Shown piece after piece: positions 38,736 to 51,000 of a stretch of 64,000 nucleotides of DNA. This stretch comes from Closterium sp. NIES-65 (taxonomy: Eukaryota > Streptophyta > Zygnematophyceae > Desmidiales > Closteriaceae): positions 868,001 through 932,000 of the forward strand of contig CANXME010000531.1 of NCBI GenBank assembly GCA_948144175.1. Direction: 5' to 3'. Within the stretch, counting starts at the first letter, position 1. Every line of letters begins with the position of its first letter. A program made the translations under genes and the position numbers. Under the pieces are notes generated by a model. It was given only the letters and a program-made list of their open reading frames with translations, searched no databases and was not told the origin of the DNA.

Positions 38736-39336
38736 GGTATGGCGTGGAGATGGCTGCCGGTGTGAGCGTAAAGCGTTTGGCGATAGTGTCAGCATATTTC
38801 TCGGCGCTGAGGTAGATGGCGTCCTCCTCTTCCTGGATGTTGAGGCCGAGGTACTGAGTGACGGTAGATGAAACTGTGAGCGTGAGATCTCGATGCAGCT
38901 CCCCTTCGAACCAGGTAGTGATGCCGTCAGTTGAGCCGATGTAAAAGAGATCGTCCACGTAGACGATAAGTAGGATGTAGTCGCCGTTTTTTGTGAGCCG
39001 GTACGTGCCTTGATCGTGCGGTAGTTGCTTGAAGCCGATGCGGATGAGGCGAGCGTGCAGGTAATGTTGCCACAGTCGCGGAGCCTGCTTGGTGCCGTAG
39101 AGTGACTTGAGTAGCTGGCAGACTTGGTTGGGTTCTCTGTGAGAGCCGTGCGGTAGCTCGATGAAAATTTCTGCATCAACAGGTGCGTAGAGAAACGCGT
39201 TCGCAACGTCAATTTGTCGCAGCTTCTTCTTCTTCATGGCGGCGATTGCGAGGAGAATGCGTAGTGAGGTGTGGCGGCTAACGGGAGCGAAAGTTTCGGT
39301 GAAGTCTCGTCCGTGTTCTTGGTCGAAGCCGCGTAC
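38736..39336 (-). pseudogene. Family A copy 2: reverse transcriptase middle
   Basis: Encodes VRGFDQEHGRDFTETFAPVS, RQIDVANAFLYAPVDAEIF and LIVYVDDLFYIGS up to ISTPYRY, where element B interrupts it. Its upstream end is cut by element C at 39336. Confidence 0.9.
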
Positions 39337-39468
39337 TGTCAAACATTATATATGTTCTGCTTGTTTAGGCTACAGTGGGTTAGCCTATAGGGGGTACACA
39401 ATTCTAGGGTTAGGTACTTGTACTGTTTTCACTGTTAGTTCATTCATTCCTGTCCATTCATTTCAACA

Positions 39469-40060
39469 TGGTATAGAGCAGGTCCTTCCTAGGACCGATT
39501 TTTTAGGGCCCACCACTACCTACCTACCTACCTACCTACCTGCGCCCTAGGGCGCCTCGGTTCTCACGGCCCTCTAAGGCCCCGCGACCCGCGACCCGCC
39601 CCTTAGCGACCCGCGACCCGCCCCTTAAGGCCCCGTCGGCCCACGCGCTTGCCCCTTACGGCCCCGCACTCGCCCCTTTACGGCCCCGCGCTCGCCCCTA
39701 GAGGCCCCGAACGGCCCACGCGCTCGCCCCTAGCGGCCCCTGTCGGCCCCGCGATCGCCCCTAACGGCCCCGTCGGCCCCGCGCTCACCTCCCTAGAGGC
39801 CCCGAAAGGCCCCGTCGGCCCCGCGCTCACCTCCCTAGAGGCCCCTTACGGCCCCGTCGGCCCCGCGCTCACCTCCCTACAGGCCCCGAACGGCCCCGTC
39901 GGCCCTTAGAGGCCCCTTTACGGCCCCGCACTCACCTCCCTAGAGGCCCCAAACGGCCCCGTCGGCCCCGCGCTCACCGCCCCTAGAGGCCCCAAACGGC
40001 CCGTGACCGCCACAGCCCAGGACCGGCCAGCAGCACACTCCGTCGCCCCAGGAGGTCCGT
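39469..40060 (+). repeat. Leader of C with GGCCCCGTCGGCCC repeats
   Basis: Begins with CCGATTTTTTAGGGCCCACC, a short (ACCT)n run (39513-39540), then about 470 bp of units of about 20-40 bp such as GGCCCCGTCGGCCCCGCG followed by CTCACCTCCCTAGA. It runs directly into the zinc-finger end of gag. Confidence 0.85.
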
Positions 40061-40600
40061 GAGTGGTACTCACAGCACGGGGGGGGGGGGGGGGGTGGCT
40101 TTAGCTGCACGTACGTCATTCGCACGGGTGACCGCACTGGTCAGCCGTGTGGGGGATCGCACGCCACACAGCGGTGCTTCGCTCGTCTCAACGATGCTTG
40201 GCGTGTTCAGTTCCCTCAGGCCACTGAGCTGCCCCGCTGGGTTGATCTCTTGAGGAAGGGGATTGATATCTATGCTCTAGACTTTGATGCTATTCTATCT
40301 GCTATGTATGTGATGTCTACTAGTGGAGAGGGTGCTGAGTACCTGTGTGTGCCGCCCGACCCGGGCATCAGGTCTAGAGCGTCTACCGCTCCAGGTACTC
40401 GCGTGTCTGCTACCCCAGGTGTTGGTGAGGCCACTGCTCTAGGTGCTTGTGCGTTTGCCCCCCCTGGTACTGAGTCGACTGCAGCACTACACACCTTCAC
40501 ACTGGACTCAAGTGCTTCTCGCTGCTTCTTTCGTGACCGCACTGCCCTTGAGCCGCTTGCTCGGCCAGTTGCTGTCTCCCTCGCTGACCCCTGCGACCTC
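40061..40600 (+). pseudogene. Element C: Gag C-terminus and start of protease
   Basis: After a run of about 19 G comes SCTYVIRTGDRTGQPCGGSH then ATQRCF (CX13CX3HX4C), then YALDFDAILSAMYVM and protease LDSSASRCFFRDRT, where the usual DSGA is DSSA. A frameshift near 40590 moves the reading frame. The Gag core upstream of the finger is absent. Confidence 0.8.
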
Positions 40601-42954
40601 CTCCACTTTCCTTCCCTGTCCTGCGGTCCCGTCGGGCACACTGTCAGGTCTCCACCTCCCCTCGTTCTCTACAAACCTGGTGGCAGGATGTGCGCTCCAG
40701 GACGGGGGTGTTCACCAGTTCACCCCTGCCTACGAGCGCGTGACACACTGCACGTGTGCTCGTACGGGCCGTCACTTGGCTACCTTCACTCGGCAGCCAG
40801 GGTCGGACCTGTACACACTGACCACTGAGTCCCCTCAGGTCGCTGCGTCTGCGTCTGCGTCAGGTCAGCTGTCGGCCCCCTGCTCGTGTCGCTCTCTGGC
40901 ACACGAGACTGTCCTCTGGCACCACCGCCTTGGTCACCCGTCTGTGCAGCGGCTTCGTGCCATGCACTCCCGGTACCTTGTCTCTGGCCTTCCCAGGGTC
41001 CTTCCTCCCCTCCCTCCCTCACCTGCTCCTCCCTGTCTTCCCTGTGTCGAGGGGCGGCAGCGCGCCGCTCCTCACTCCTCCTCGTTTCCCCCGACGACTG
41101 CTCCCTTGCAGACGCTCCACATGGACGTGTGGGGCCCACCTTGCGTCCGAGGTCAGGGTCAGGAGAGGTACTTCCTGATAGTTGTTGACGACTACTCGCG
41201 CTACACCACGGTCTTCCCCTTGCGCACCAAGGGTGAGGTCCCTTATGTCGTGATCCCTTGGATCCGCAGAGCCCGTCTCCAGCTCAGCGAGCGTTTCCAC
41301 TCGGACTTTCCTGTCCTGCGCTTGCACTCTGACAGAGGTGGTGAGTTCTCCTCCGACCTATTGGCAGCCTACTGTGCTGAGCACGCCATTGAGCAGTCGT
41401 TCACGCTTCCGGCCTCACCACAGCAGAATGGGGTTGCGGAGCGCCGCATTGGCCTGGTCATGGAGGTCGCCCGTACCTCCTTGATCCATGCGGCTGCCCC
41501 CCACTTTCTGTGGCCGTTTGCGGTCCGGTACGCTGCGCATCAGCTCAACCTCTGGCCCCGTGTCTCCTTGCCGGAGACCTCGCCCACACTGCTGTGGACG
41601 GGGGAGGTTGGCGATGCGTCGCGTTTCCGGGTCTGGGGATCTCGAGCTTTTGTCCGCGATACGTCTGCGGACAAGCTCTCCTCCCGTGCTGTTCCCTGCG
41701 TGTTCCTCGGCTTTGTCCCGGACGCGCCTGGTTGGCAGTTTTACCACGCCACCTCGCGCCGAGTCTTGCCCTCTCAGGACGTCACTTTTGACGAGTCCGT
41801 CCCCTACTACCGCCTCTTCCCCTACCGCACTGCCCCGCTCCCCCCGCCGCCTCTCTTCCTCGTGCCAGGTGCTGCTGTCGTAGACCCCCTCCCCCCTCAG
41901 GGTGCCGCTCCCTCAGGTGTGTCTCAGGTAGACCCGGTTGAGCCTGTTGAGGTAGCTGTTGACTCTCGTCCTGCTGCGGGTGCGGAGCCTGGGGCTGCTG
42001 AGCCTGGGGGTGCGGAGCCTGGGGGTCCTGAGCCTGGGGGTGCGGAGTCTGGGGGTGCTGAGCCTGGGGGTGCGGAGCTTGGGGGTACTGAGCCTGGGGG
42101 TGCTGAGCCTGTAGGTGCTGAGCCTGGGGGTGCTGAGCTGCAGAGTCCGGAGTCTGGGGTTTCTGAGTCTGGTGGTGCTGAGCCTCGTAGTCCTACACCT
42201 GGAGGAGCCCTCTCTTCGGAGCAGCTGCGTGAGTGGTACTTACAGTACTGCAGCCTCAGGAGAGGTACCTCTGGAGCCAGGAGTACTACTGGGACTGGTG
42301 CTAGTGCTTCTCCTCCTAGTCGGGAGCTCCCCTCCCGTGAGCGGATCCGTGAGTGGTACGAGCGGCGCTGCACTCTTCGGAGTGGTGCGCCTCGTGTCGC
42401 GGACCCCGCTGCTGCTGGTGCTGCTGCTGGTGCTGCGGACGCGGGCGTTGGAGCTGCTGCTGGTGCTGAGGACCCGGGCGTTGGAGCTGCGGCTGGTGCT
42501 GAGGACCCGGGCGTTGGAGCTGCGGCTGGTGCAGAGGACCCGGATGCTGGTGCTGCTGCTGGTGCTGAGGACCCGGGCGTTGGAGTTGCGGCTGGTGCTG
42601 AGGACCCGGACGCTGGTGCTCCTGGTGGTGCTGAGGACCCGGGCGTTGGAGCTGCGGCTGGTGCTGAGGACCCGGACGTTGGTGGTGCTGCGGACCTGGG
42701 CGTTGGGGCTGCGGCTGGTGCTGAGGACCCGGGAGTTGGAGCTGCTGCTGTTGCTGAGGACCCTGGTTCTAGAGTCACTGCACGGTCGCCGCCATACTTC
42801 GTTCCGCTCCTTCAGCAGGTTCTTGGTCAGCTCCCTCCTCCTTGTCCTCCTCCCTCCTTAGGGTGTCCTCCGTCTGTCCAGCTGCAGTCGCAGCTACCGT
42901 CTGCCTCCTCTCTCCCTGGTCCTACTCCTTACACTGGTCCGACTGGAGCTCTTA
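40600..42954 (+). pseudogene. Element C: integrase and repetitive linker
   Basis: Open frame with TVLWHHRLGHPSVQRLRAM, TLHMDVWGPPCVRGQGQERY, VVDDYSRYTTVFPL, LHSDRGGEFSSDLLAAYC and SPQQNGVAERRIG. It is followed by a linker of 5-residue (GAEPG) and 11-residue (AGAEDPGVGAA) tandem repeats (42000-42770). It ends in ARSPPYFVPLLQQVLGQLPP and runs into the inserted RT fragment. Confidence 0.85.
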
Positions 42955-43290
42955 CTGTCCCCCACCCTGAAGATGACCACTCTTCGGGTACTGCTGCACG
43001 TTGCTGCTCACCGTGACTACGAGCTGCACTCTCTCGACTTCAGCACAGCTTTCCTGCAGGGCAGCCTGCACGAGGAGATCTGGCTGCGTCGCCCACCTGG
43101 CTTCACTGGGTCTTTCCCTCCTGGTACCCAGTGGAGTCTCCGGCGTCCAGTCTACGGTCTCCGCCAGGCGCCACGTGAGTGGCACGACACACTGAGGACT
43201 ACGCTGGCGGCACTCGGGTTTGCTCCTTCTACTGCCGACCCGTCGCTGTTTCTGCGCACTGACACCTCCCTGCCGCCGTTCTACATCCTC
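42955..43290 (+). repeat. Ectopic RT fragment inside element C
   Basis: A 336-bp piece of reverse transcriptase (PTPKMTTLRVLLHVAAHRDY through SLPPFYILV) placed between TGALT and the EPESRPASL-like linker. The same region occurs again in its proper place at 44085-44410 with differences (VAAQRDY, LAAPGF, LFIRTDA). The inserted copy's translation matches element F residue for residue over about 105 aa. It is out of frame with its surroundings and creates a stop at 43014. Confidence 0.88.
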
Positions 43291-43409
43291 GTGAGCCTGA
43301 GTCCCGTCCTGCGTCGCTTGCGTCTCGTCGTGCGTCGCCTGTCCGTGCAGCTCTCACTGGTAGTCGTGTCCTGCGACAGCTTCTTCCTGCTGTCCCAGGC
43401 ACTCACCGG

Positions 43410-45391
43410 ATGGCGCTTCGTCCCTCCACTGCTCTACAGCGTGTCCCACTGCCGTCTCCTCCTGCGTCCTCTCTTCCTGCTCTTGCTGACCCGGGGTCAG
43501 ACTCCCTTCGTGCTGCCAGTCCTACTGTCACGCGTCTCCTTGCTACTGTTGTCACTGACCCTTCCTTTGAGTCCGCTGCTGCGTCTGCCTTAGTTGCTGA
43601 GCTTGTCGACTTTGCTGCCACCTGTCCTCTAGACTACGCCGCTAGCCTAGTTGCTGAGTTTGAGTCTGTCTGTCCTCCGTCCGTCGGGGGTGAGTGTGCT
43701 CTTGGCACTGACGTCCTTCAGGACAGGCAGGAGGAGTTTGAGTGCTTTGCTGCCGCTTTGCCCCATCTCGTGTCCATGCTTGTTGCCCCTGAGGGAGACC
43801 CGGATGCACCAGACATCCCGACCCCACGCTCTTACGTAGAGGCGATGGCCGGTCCCTACTCCTCTCAGTGGCAGTCAGCCATGGACACAGAGATGGCTTC
43901 CTGGAAGTCCACAGGCACCTACGTTGACGAGGTTCCCCCGCCTGGGGCGAACATCGTCAGTGGCATGTGGATTTTCAGGGTGAAGCGGCCGCCGGGCTCT
44001 CCGCCTGTCTTCAAGGCGCGTTACGTTGCACGAGGCTTCAGTCAGCGAGAGGGAGTTGACTTCTTCCAGACCTTCTCCCCGACCCCGAAGATGACCACTC
44101 TTCGGGTTCTGCTGCACGTCGCCGCTCAGCGTGACTACGAGCTCCACTCTCTTGACTTCAGCACTGCTTTCCTACAGGGCAGCCTGCACGAGGAGATCTG
44201 GCTGCGCCGCCCACCTGGCTTCACTGGGTCGTTCCCTCCTGGTACCCAGTGGAGCCTCCGACGGCCAGTCTACGGTCTCCGCCAGGCGCCACGTGAGTGG
44301 CACGACACACTGAGGACTACACTTGCGGCTCCTGGGTTTGCGCCTTCTACTGCTGACCCGTCGCTGTTTATACGCACCGACGCCTCACTGCCGCCGTTCT
44401 ACATCCTCGTGTACGTCGACGACTTGGTCTTTGCCACTGCTGACACTGCGGCACTCGCCCACGTGAAGTCGGATCTGCAGAAGAGACACACGTGCACAGA
44501 CCTGGGTGAACTGACAAGCTATCTTGGTTTGCGGATCACCCGGGACAGAGCACGCAGCACCATCACCTTGACTCAGTCACACATGGTGCAGCAGGTCCTT
44601 CAGCGCTTCCGCTTCACGTACTCCTCGCCTCAGCCCACTCCTCTGCCTACCGGTCACTCGCTCTCAGCTCTGCCTTCGGATGAGTCCGTAGAGCCGAGTG
44701 GCCCGTATCCAGAGCTTGTGGGTTGCCTCATGTACCTGATGACCTGCACTCGACCTGACCTTGCATACCCTCTTAGCATTCTTGCACGCTATGTCGCTCC
44801 CGGCCGTCACCGGAAGGAGCACATGGATGCAGCTAAGAGGGTGTTGCGCTACTTATGCAGTACGTCGGGTATGGGGCTAGTGCTTGGAGGGCGAGTCCCA
44901 GTTGTTCTCACTGGGCACTCAGACGCTTCTTGGGCAGACGACCAGGCTACACAGCGGTCGTCTCAGGGTTACACCTTCAGTCTTGGCTCTGGTTCAGTTT
45001 CTTGGCGTTCTACTCGCTCTTCTTCTGTTCTCAGCTCCAGTTGTGAGGCTGAGATCTACGCCACAACCATGGCGGCCCAGGAGCTACGCTGGCTCACCTA
45101 CTTGCTGAACGACCTTGGAGAGCGGCCTCGTTCTCCAAGGTGTACGTCGACAACAAGGCAGCCATTGCCTTGTGTCAGGAGCACAGACTGGAGCACAGAA
45201 CGAAGCACATTGCTCTGCGCTACGTCCTTGCTCGAGAGCTGCAGCAGCGTGGTCAGCTTCGTCTGCGTTACGTGACCTCTGAGGCCAACACTGCTGATGT
45301 GTTCACCAAGTCGCTTCAGCCTTGTAACCATCAGCGCTGTTGCACTCTTCTAGGCCTTGTGCCTATTGGACCTCACTTGCTTACTTCTTGA
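43410..45391 (+). pseudogene. Element C reverse transcriptase and RNase H
   Basis: RT with GMWIFRVKRPPGSPPVFKAR and intact catalytic box ILVYVDDLVFATAD. RNase H with GHSDASWADD and SSSCEAEIYATTM. A frameshift near 45135 precedes the last part, which continues at 45140 (YVDNKAAIALCQEHRLEH, TKHIALRYV, stop 45391). Confidence 0.88.
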
Positions 45392-45757
45392 GTTTGTTTG
45401 TACTGTAATCTCTATATATATATACCTGCATGTTTACTCTTGGTAGGTTGTAATCATTGTACCTCTTGTTCTATTTTGAACGTGCATGTGAACTGGTCTT
45501 GTGACCACTTGTTTGTGCTCGGAATTTGTGTTGTATCCTTGAGATCCACCCTGAGCTTGTTTTGCCTTGCTTTGCCTTGACTGGTCTTGTGACCCCCAGT
45601 TCTCCCCACTTCGCCTATGGGGGTGTGTCAAACATTATATATGTTCTGCTTGTTTAGGCTACAGTGGGTTAGCCTATAGGGGGTACACAATTCTAGGGTT
45701 AGGTACTTGTACTGTTTTCACTGTTAGTTCATTCATTCCTGTCCATTCATTTCAACA

Positions 45758-47759
45758 CGTACAACCCAGCGAGCTTTAAATTTGTCAATGATGCCGTCAG
45801 CCTGTCTTCACACGGAAGACCCACTTCCCGGTGAGCGCTGTCTTGTTCCGTGCCACGCCGATAGGAACCACTTTCCACGTGTTGCGTTCCTCCAGTGCCT
45901 TCAGCTCCTTGTCCATGGCTTCGCGCCATTTTTCCTTATGCTCCCCCTCCAGAGCCTGTTGAACTATCGCAGGCTCTTTAGGAATGGCGGTGCCGTGGAC
46001 TGTGGTGACGAGTCTGAGAATTTGCAGTCCACTCTGTGAGTAGCGGGGAAGATTTGCGTCCTCGGGATAAGCTGCTTCATCTCCCGCTTCTGGATCAGGA
46101 ATGAAGTTCGGTCCTACTCGTTCTGCTTCGTTGGTGTTGGCTGTCGCAGGTATTACGTAAGCGTTGTCGGCGAAATAGTAGAAGGTTTCAGCGTTGACAC
46201 TTTCGCGAGGGTTATCTTCGTCCATGGGAACGTCGACGGAGCAGAACGGAAGAGGTCCGGCTTCTTCTGATGCGTTGTCCACATTCTGCTCATCCCAGTC
46301 AGCTTCGTCCGCTGCTGAGGCGAAGGCTCGGTCACCGCAAAAACCACCTGTGGGATCCTGGTCTTCTTGAAGGTTGGCAAGGTATGTCTGGAGCGTGAGT
46401 CGTTCGTAGAAAATTACATCACGTGCTGCTACTCTTTCCTTGGAATGGACGTCGAAGATTTTCCACGCGTTGTAGTTCTTTCCGATTCCCAGGTGTAGTC
46501 CCCGCTGTGCTCGTTGAGAAAATCGGCCCGCTCGTGCTGCTGGGGGTCGATACTGTACCATGCATCCGAATACTCGTAACATTTTTGTGCTGCCCTGTTT
46601 CCCTGTCCATAGCAGATGCGGTGATGCGTTGTTTGGAAGCGATGATGACGAGAGCAAGTTGTGCAGCATGACGGCGTGGTCCATTGCCGCAGGCCACTGG
46701 TTGTTGGGTAGCCGCATGACACGTAACAGTTTGCGCATGCTGTTCTGCAAGGTCCTGTTCATTCTTTCTGCTACACCTTGCTGCTGATGGGCGTAGGGAA
46801 GGGAGATGAGCCGCTTGATTCCTCTTTCCGCCAGGTACTACTTGAATCGCTGAGAGGTGTATTCTCCTCCTCTGTCTGACTGGAAGCTTTTCAGTTTCAC
46901 GCCAGATTCTCTCTCTGCTACTGGTAGCCAGGCAACGAAGGCTTCGAATGCCAAGTCGCGGCTAGGGAGGTTTAGGTGCCAGACGTAACGGGTGGCGGCG
47001 TCGATGAAGGTGATTGTATAGTTGTATATTACTTGTCCTGGTTCCCGATTGAACAGGATGTCGCTATACACCTTCTCGAGTGGTGCGTAAGCAGGAGCGC
47101 TCGGGTTGTGATGAGACGCAAACGGTCGATGTGGTAAGTCACCTTCAGGGCAGGTGAAGCACGTTCCGCGTACTCGTTGAAGTTCTCGTCCGTCTGTCAG
47201 TAGGAGTGAGTCCTTGTCGAGTACTCCTGCTCTTATCGTATTGTTTAATACTGTGTTGCTTGGGTGTCCCATCCTTGCGTGCCAGGTGCTTTCGTCGGCG
47301 CGATGTCCGGGTGATCGTCGGTACATATCGGAGTTGGAGTAGAAGTTGGCGGTGAAGTTGGCGCTACGATGAACTTCTCGTGGTGCTGGGTGTAGTTGTT
47401 GCGCGGGTGTCGGTGGTGTGTCGTCGATGAGGAGCGGTGTCGTTGAAGGACCAGCAATTGGTGTTGACGTTCTTGCTGCTGCCGTTGATGGTTCTGCTAC
47501 TACCGATGTTGTCTCTGCTGCTGCCGATGTTGTCTCTGCTGCTGCCGATGTTGTCTCTGCTGCTGCCGATGTTGTCTCTGCTGCTGCCGGTGTTGTCTCT
47601 GCTGCTGCTGATGTTGTCTCTGCTGCTGCTGATGTTGTCTCTGCTGCTGCTGATGTTGTCTGAATTGTTGCTAACGCCCTTGTTCTTTCTGCTTCGGGGA
47701 TGGTGTGTGAATACCAGAAGCCTTCTGGACTGAAGTCTAGATCAAGGTCTGGAGGGTGT
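45758..47759 (-). pseudogene. Family A copy 2: integrase and N-terminal RT
   Basis: Contains WHARMGHPSNTVLNNTIRAG, YSDILFNREPGQ and FQSDRGGEYTSQRFK. A TAG then replaces the Gln codon present in copy 1 (46835-46837), followed in frame by the GVAERMNRT block and the RT start to KWVFRVKTG. A frameshift near 45800 precedes the C insertion point. The protease-integrase linker holds a Thr/Ala-type repeat (plus-strand TGCTGCCGATGTTGTCTC, about 47500-47660). Confidence 0.88.
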
Positions 47760-47890
47760 TGTGAAACTAACTGAACAGGAATGAATTGACTAAGTCAGAG
47801 TTGGGTACAAATACAACCCTAGCAAACTGTACCCCATATGTGCTACCCCACTATAGCCTACAAACATGCATCAACTATAATAATCTGACA
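47760..47890 (-). repeat. 3' LTR of element D
   Basis: 131 bp; plus strand begins TGTGAAACTAACTG and ends AATCTGACA. Confidence 0.92.
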
Positions 47891-48094
47891 CACCCCCATA
47901 GGCAAAGTGGGGGAGAACAAGGGGTCACAAGACCAGTCAAGCAAAGCAAAACAAGCTCAGGGTGGATCACAAAGTCACCACACAGTCCGAGCACAAGAGC
48001 AAGGCCAGAGGCCAGTTCACATGCAGGAGTACAGACATATATATAAAACTAGACAAGCAAGAGCAGGTATATATATGTCAAAGTACAAGTAAAG

Positions 48095-51000
48095 TCAAGA
48101 AGAGAGCAAGTGAGGCAAGACAGGTACAAGACCCAGCTGGGTACAAAAGCGCTGATGGTCGCAAGGCGCAAGTGCCTTGGTGAACACATCAGCAGTGTTG
48201 GCCTCAGAGGCCACGTAAGCAAGTCGCAACTGACCACGCTGCTGCAGCTCACGAGCAAGGAAGTAGCGGAGAGCAATGTGCTTCGTTCTGTGCTCCAAGC
48301 GCTGCTCTCGACACAAGGCCAACATGGCCTTGTTGTCTACGTACAGCACTGGAGGAGAACGAGGCAGCTCTCCAAGGTCAGTCAGCAGGTAGGTGAGCCA
48401 GCGAAGCTCCTGTGCAGCCATGGCCCCGGCGTAGATCTCAGCCTCACAACTGGAGCCGAGAACCGAAGACGAGCGAGTAGACCGCCACGAGACAGAGCCG
48501 GAACCAAGGCTGAAGGTGTAACCCTGTGACGACCGCTGCGTAGCCTGGTCGTCAGCCCAAGAAGCGTCTGCGTGCCCAGTAAGGACCACTGGACTCCGCC
48601 CTCCAAGCACTAGCCCCATGCCCGACGTACTGCACAGGTAGCGCAATACCCTCTTCGCTGCAGCCATGTGCTCTGGTCGGTGTCTCCCAGGAGCAACATA
48701 GCGTGCAAGGATGCTCAGAGGGTATGCAAGGTCAGGTCGTGTGCAGGTCATCAGGTACATGAGGCAGCCAACAAGCTCTGCATACGGACCACTCGACTCT
48801 ACGGACTCATCCGAAGGCAGAGCTGAGAGTGAGTGGCGAGTAGGCAGAGGAGTGGCCTGAGGCGAGGAGTACGTGAAGCCGAAGCGCTGAAGGACCTGCT
48901 GCACCATGTGTGACTGAGTCAGGGTAATGGTGCGGCGTGCTCTGTCCCGAGTGATCTGCAAGCCAAGGTAGCTGCGCAGTTCACCCAGGTCTGTGCACGT
49001 GTGTCTCTTCAGCAGCTCGGACTTCACGTAGGCGAGTCCAGCAGTGTCCGCTGTGGCAAAGACCAAGTCGTCGACGTACACGAGGATGTAGAACGGCGGC
49101 AGGGAAGTGTCGGTGCGAAGAAACAGCGACGGGTCAGCAGTAGAAGGAGCAAACCCAAGAGCCGCAAGCGTAGTCCTCAGTGTGTCGTGCCACTCACGCG
49201 GTGCCTGGCGGAGACCGTAGACTGGCCGTCGGAGGCTCCACTGGGTGCCAGGAGGGAAAGTCCCAGTGAAGCCAGGCGGACGGCGCAGCCAGATCTCCTA
49301 GTGCAGGCTACCCTGCAGGAACGCAGTGCTGAAGTCGAGAGAGTGAAGCTCGTAGTCGCGCTGAGCGGCAATGTGCAGCAGCACCCGAAGAGTGGTCATC
49401 TTCGGGGTGGGAGAGAAGGTCTGAAAGTAGTCAACTCCCTGCCGCTGACTGAAGCCACGAGCCACGTAACGCGCCTTGAAGACAGGCGGCGAGCCCGGCG
49501 GCCGCTTCACCCTGAAGATCCACATGCCACTGACGATGTTCGCCCCAGGAGGGGGAACCGCGTCAACGTAGGTGCCTGTGGACTTCCAGGAAGCCATCTC
49601 TGCATCCATAGCTGCCTGCCACTGAGAGGAGTAGGGACCCTCTACGGCCTCCGCGTAAGAACGCGGAGTCGGGATGTCTAGTGCATCCGGGTCTCCCTCA
49701 GGGGCTAGCAGTACAGACGCGAGACGAGGTGAAGCAGCGGCTAGACACTGGAACTCCTCCTGCCTGTCCTCTAGGACGTCCGTGCCAAGGGCACACTCAC
49801 CCCCGACGGACGGAGGACAGGCGGACTCAGACTCAGCGACAAGACGAGCAGCGTAGTCTAGACGACAGCGCGCAGCAAAGTCGACAAGCTCAGTGACAAG
49901 GGAAGACGCAGCAGACGACTCGAAGGAAGGGTCAGTGACAGCAGTAGCAAGGAGACGCGTGACAGTAGGACTGGCAGCACGAAGAGAGTCCGACTCCGGG
50001 TCGGCAAGAGCAGGAAGAGAGGAAGCAGGAGGAGAAGGCAAAGGGGCACGCAGAGGAGCAGTGGACGGACGCAGTGACATCCGGTGCGTGCCAGGGACAG
50101 GAGGAGGACGCTGACGCGACCCGCGACCACTAGCGCGCTCAGTACGAACAGGCGACGCAGGACGAGACGCAGGCTCACGACGCTCAGTAAGACCTCCAGT
50201 CGGACCAGCGTAGGGAGAAGGAGCAGGCAAAGGGGAGGCAGGCTGTAGCTGTGGCTGTGACCGGACAGGCTGCGGACCCTCTAAGGGAGGAGGAGGAGGT
50301 GTAAGACCAAGAACCTGCTGCAGGAGCGGAACGAAGTACGGTCGGGGCCGCGCGGCGACGCCAGAAACAGCAGGAACAGCACCAGCACCCCCGGCAGGAG
50401 CACCCACTCCAGCAGCACCTCCAGCAGAACCACCAGAAGCTCCAGAACCTCCAGCAGCAGCACCAGGAGCACCGTCAGTCGGACCACCAACCGCAGGCTC
50501 AGCGCCAACGTCCTCAGCAGGACCAGCTCCAGGAGAACCCTCAGACCCAGCAGCTCCAGCACCCACAGGACGAGCACCGCCAGGTCGCGTGGCAGCAGCG
50601 CCCTCCGCAGCCGAAGAACCACCAGCACCAGCGGCACGCCTCCAGCGCCGAGCAAACCACTCACGCAGCTCCTGTGGAGAGAGCGGCTCCCGGCGAGACG
50701 AAGCACCCCCAGGCACAGCACCTCCAGGCTCGGCACCTCCAGGCTCAGCACCCCCAGGCTCAGTACCCCCAGACACAGCACCCCCAGGCTCAGCACCCCC
50801 AGGCTCAGCACCCCCAGGCCCAGCACCCCCAGACTCCGCACCCCCAGGCTCAGCACCCCCAGGCTCAGCACCCCTAGACTCCGCACCCCCAGGCTCAGCT
50901 CCCGCAGCAGCACCGGAGTCACCAGTGACCTCGACAGGCTCGACCGCGTCTACCTGAGACACACCTGAAGGGGCAGGACCCTGAGGGGGGAGGGGGGCTA

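Larger units (their letters stand above)
39337..45757 (+). mobile_element. Short-LTR copia element C, gag-less, LTRs identical
   Basis: LTRs 39337-39468 and 45626-45757, both 132 bp and identical by eye. Target duplication is CGTAC (39332-39336 and 45758-45762). Primer site TGGTATAGAGCAGG. The N-terminal Gag region is missing, the protease/integrase and RNase H frames each carry a frameshift, and a foreign RT fragment is inserted at about 42955-43290. Identical LTRs on such a damaged element imply recent movement using proteins from another copy. Confidence 0.93.

Noticed and set aside
50281-50922. LGVLSLGVLSLG-type ORFs over the Pol linker
   Set aside because: Shadow frames of the 15-bp GAEPG repeat. 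The same pattern in B at 35535-35967 is a frameshifted reading.
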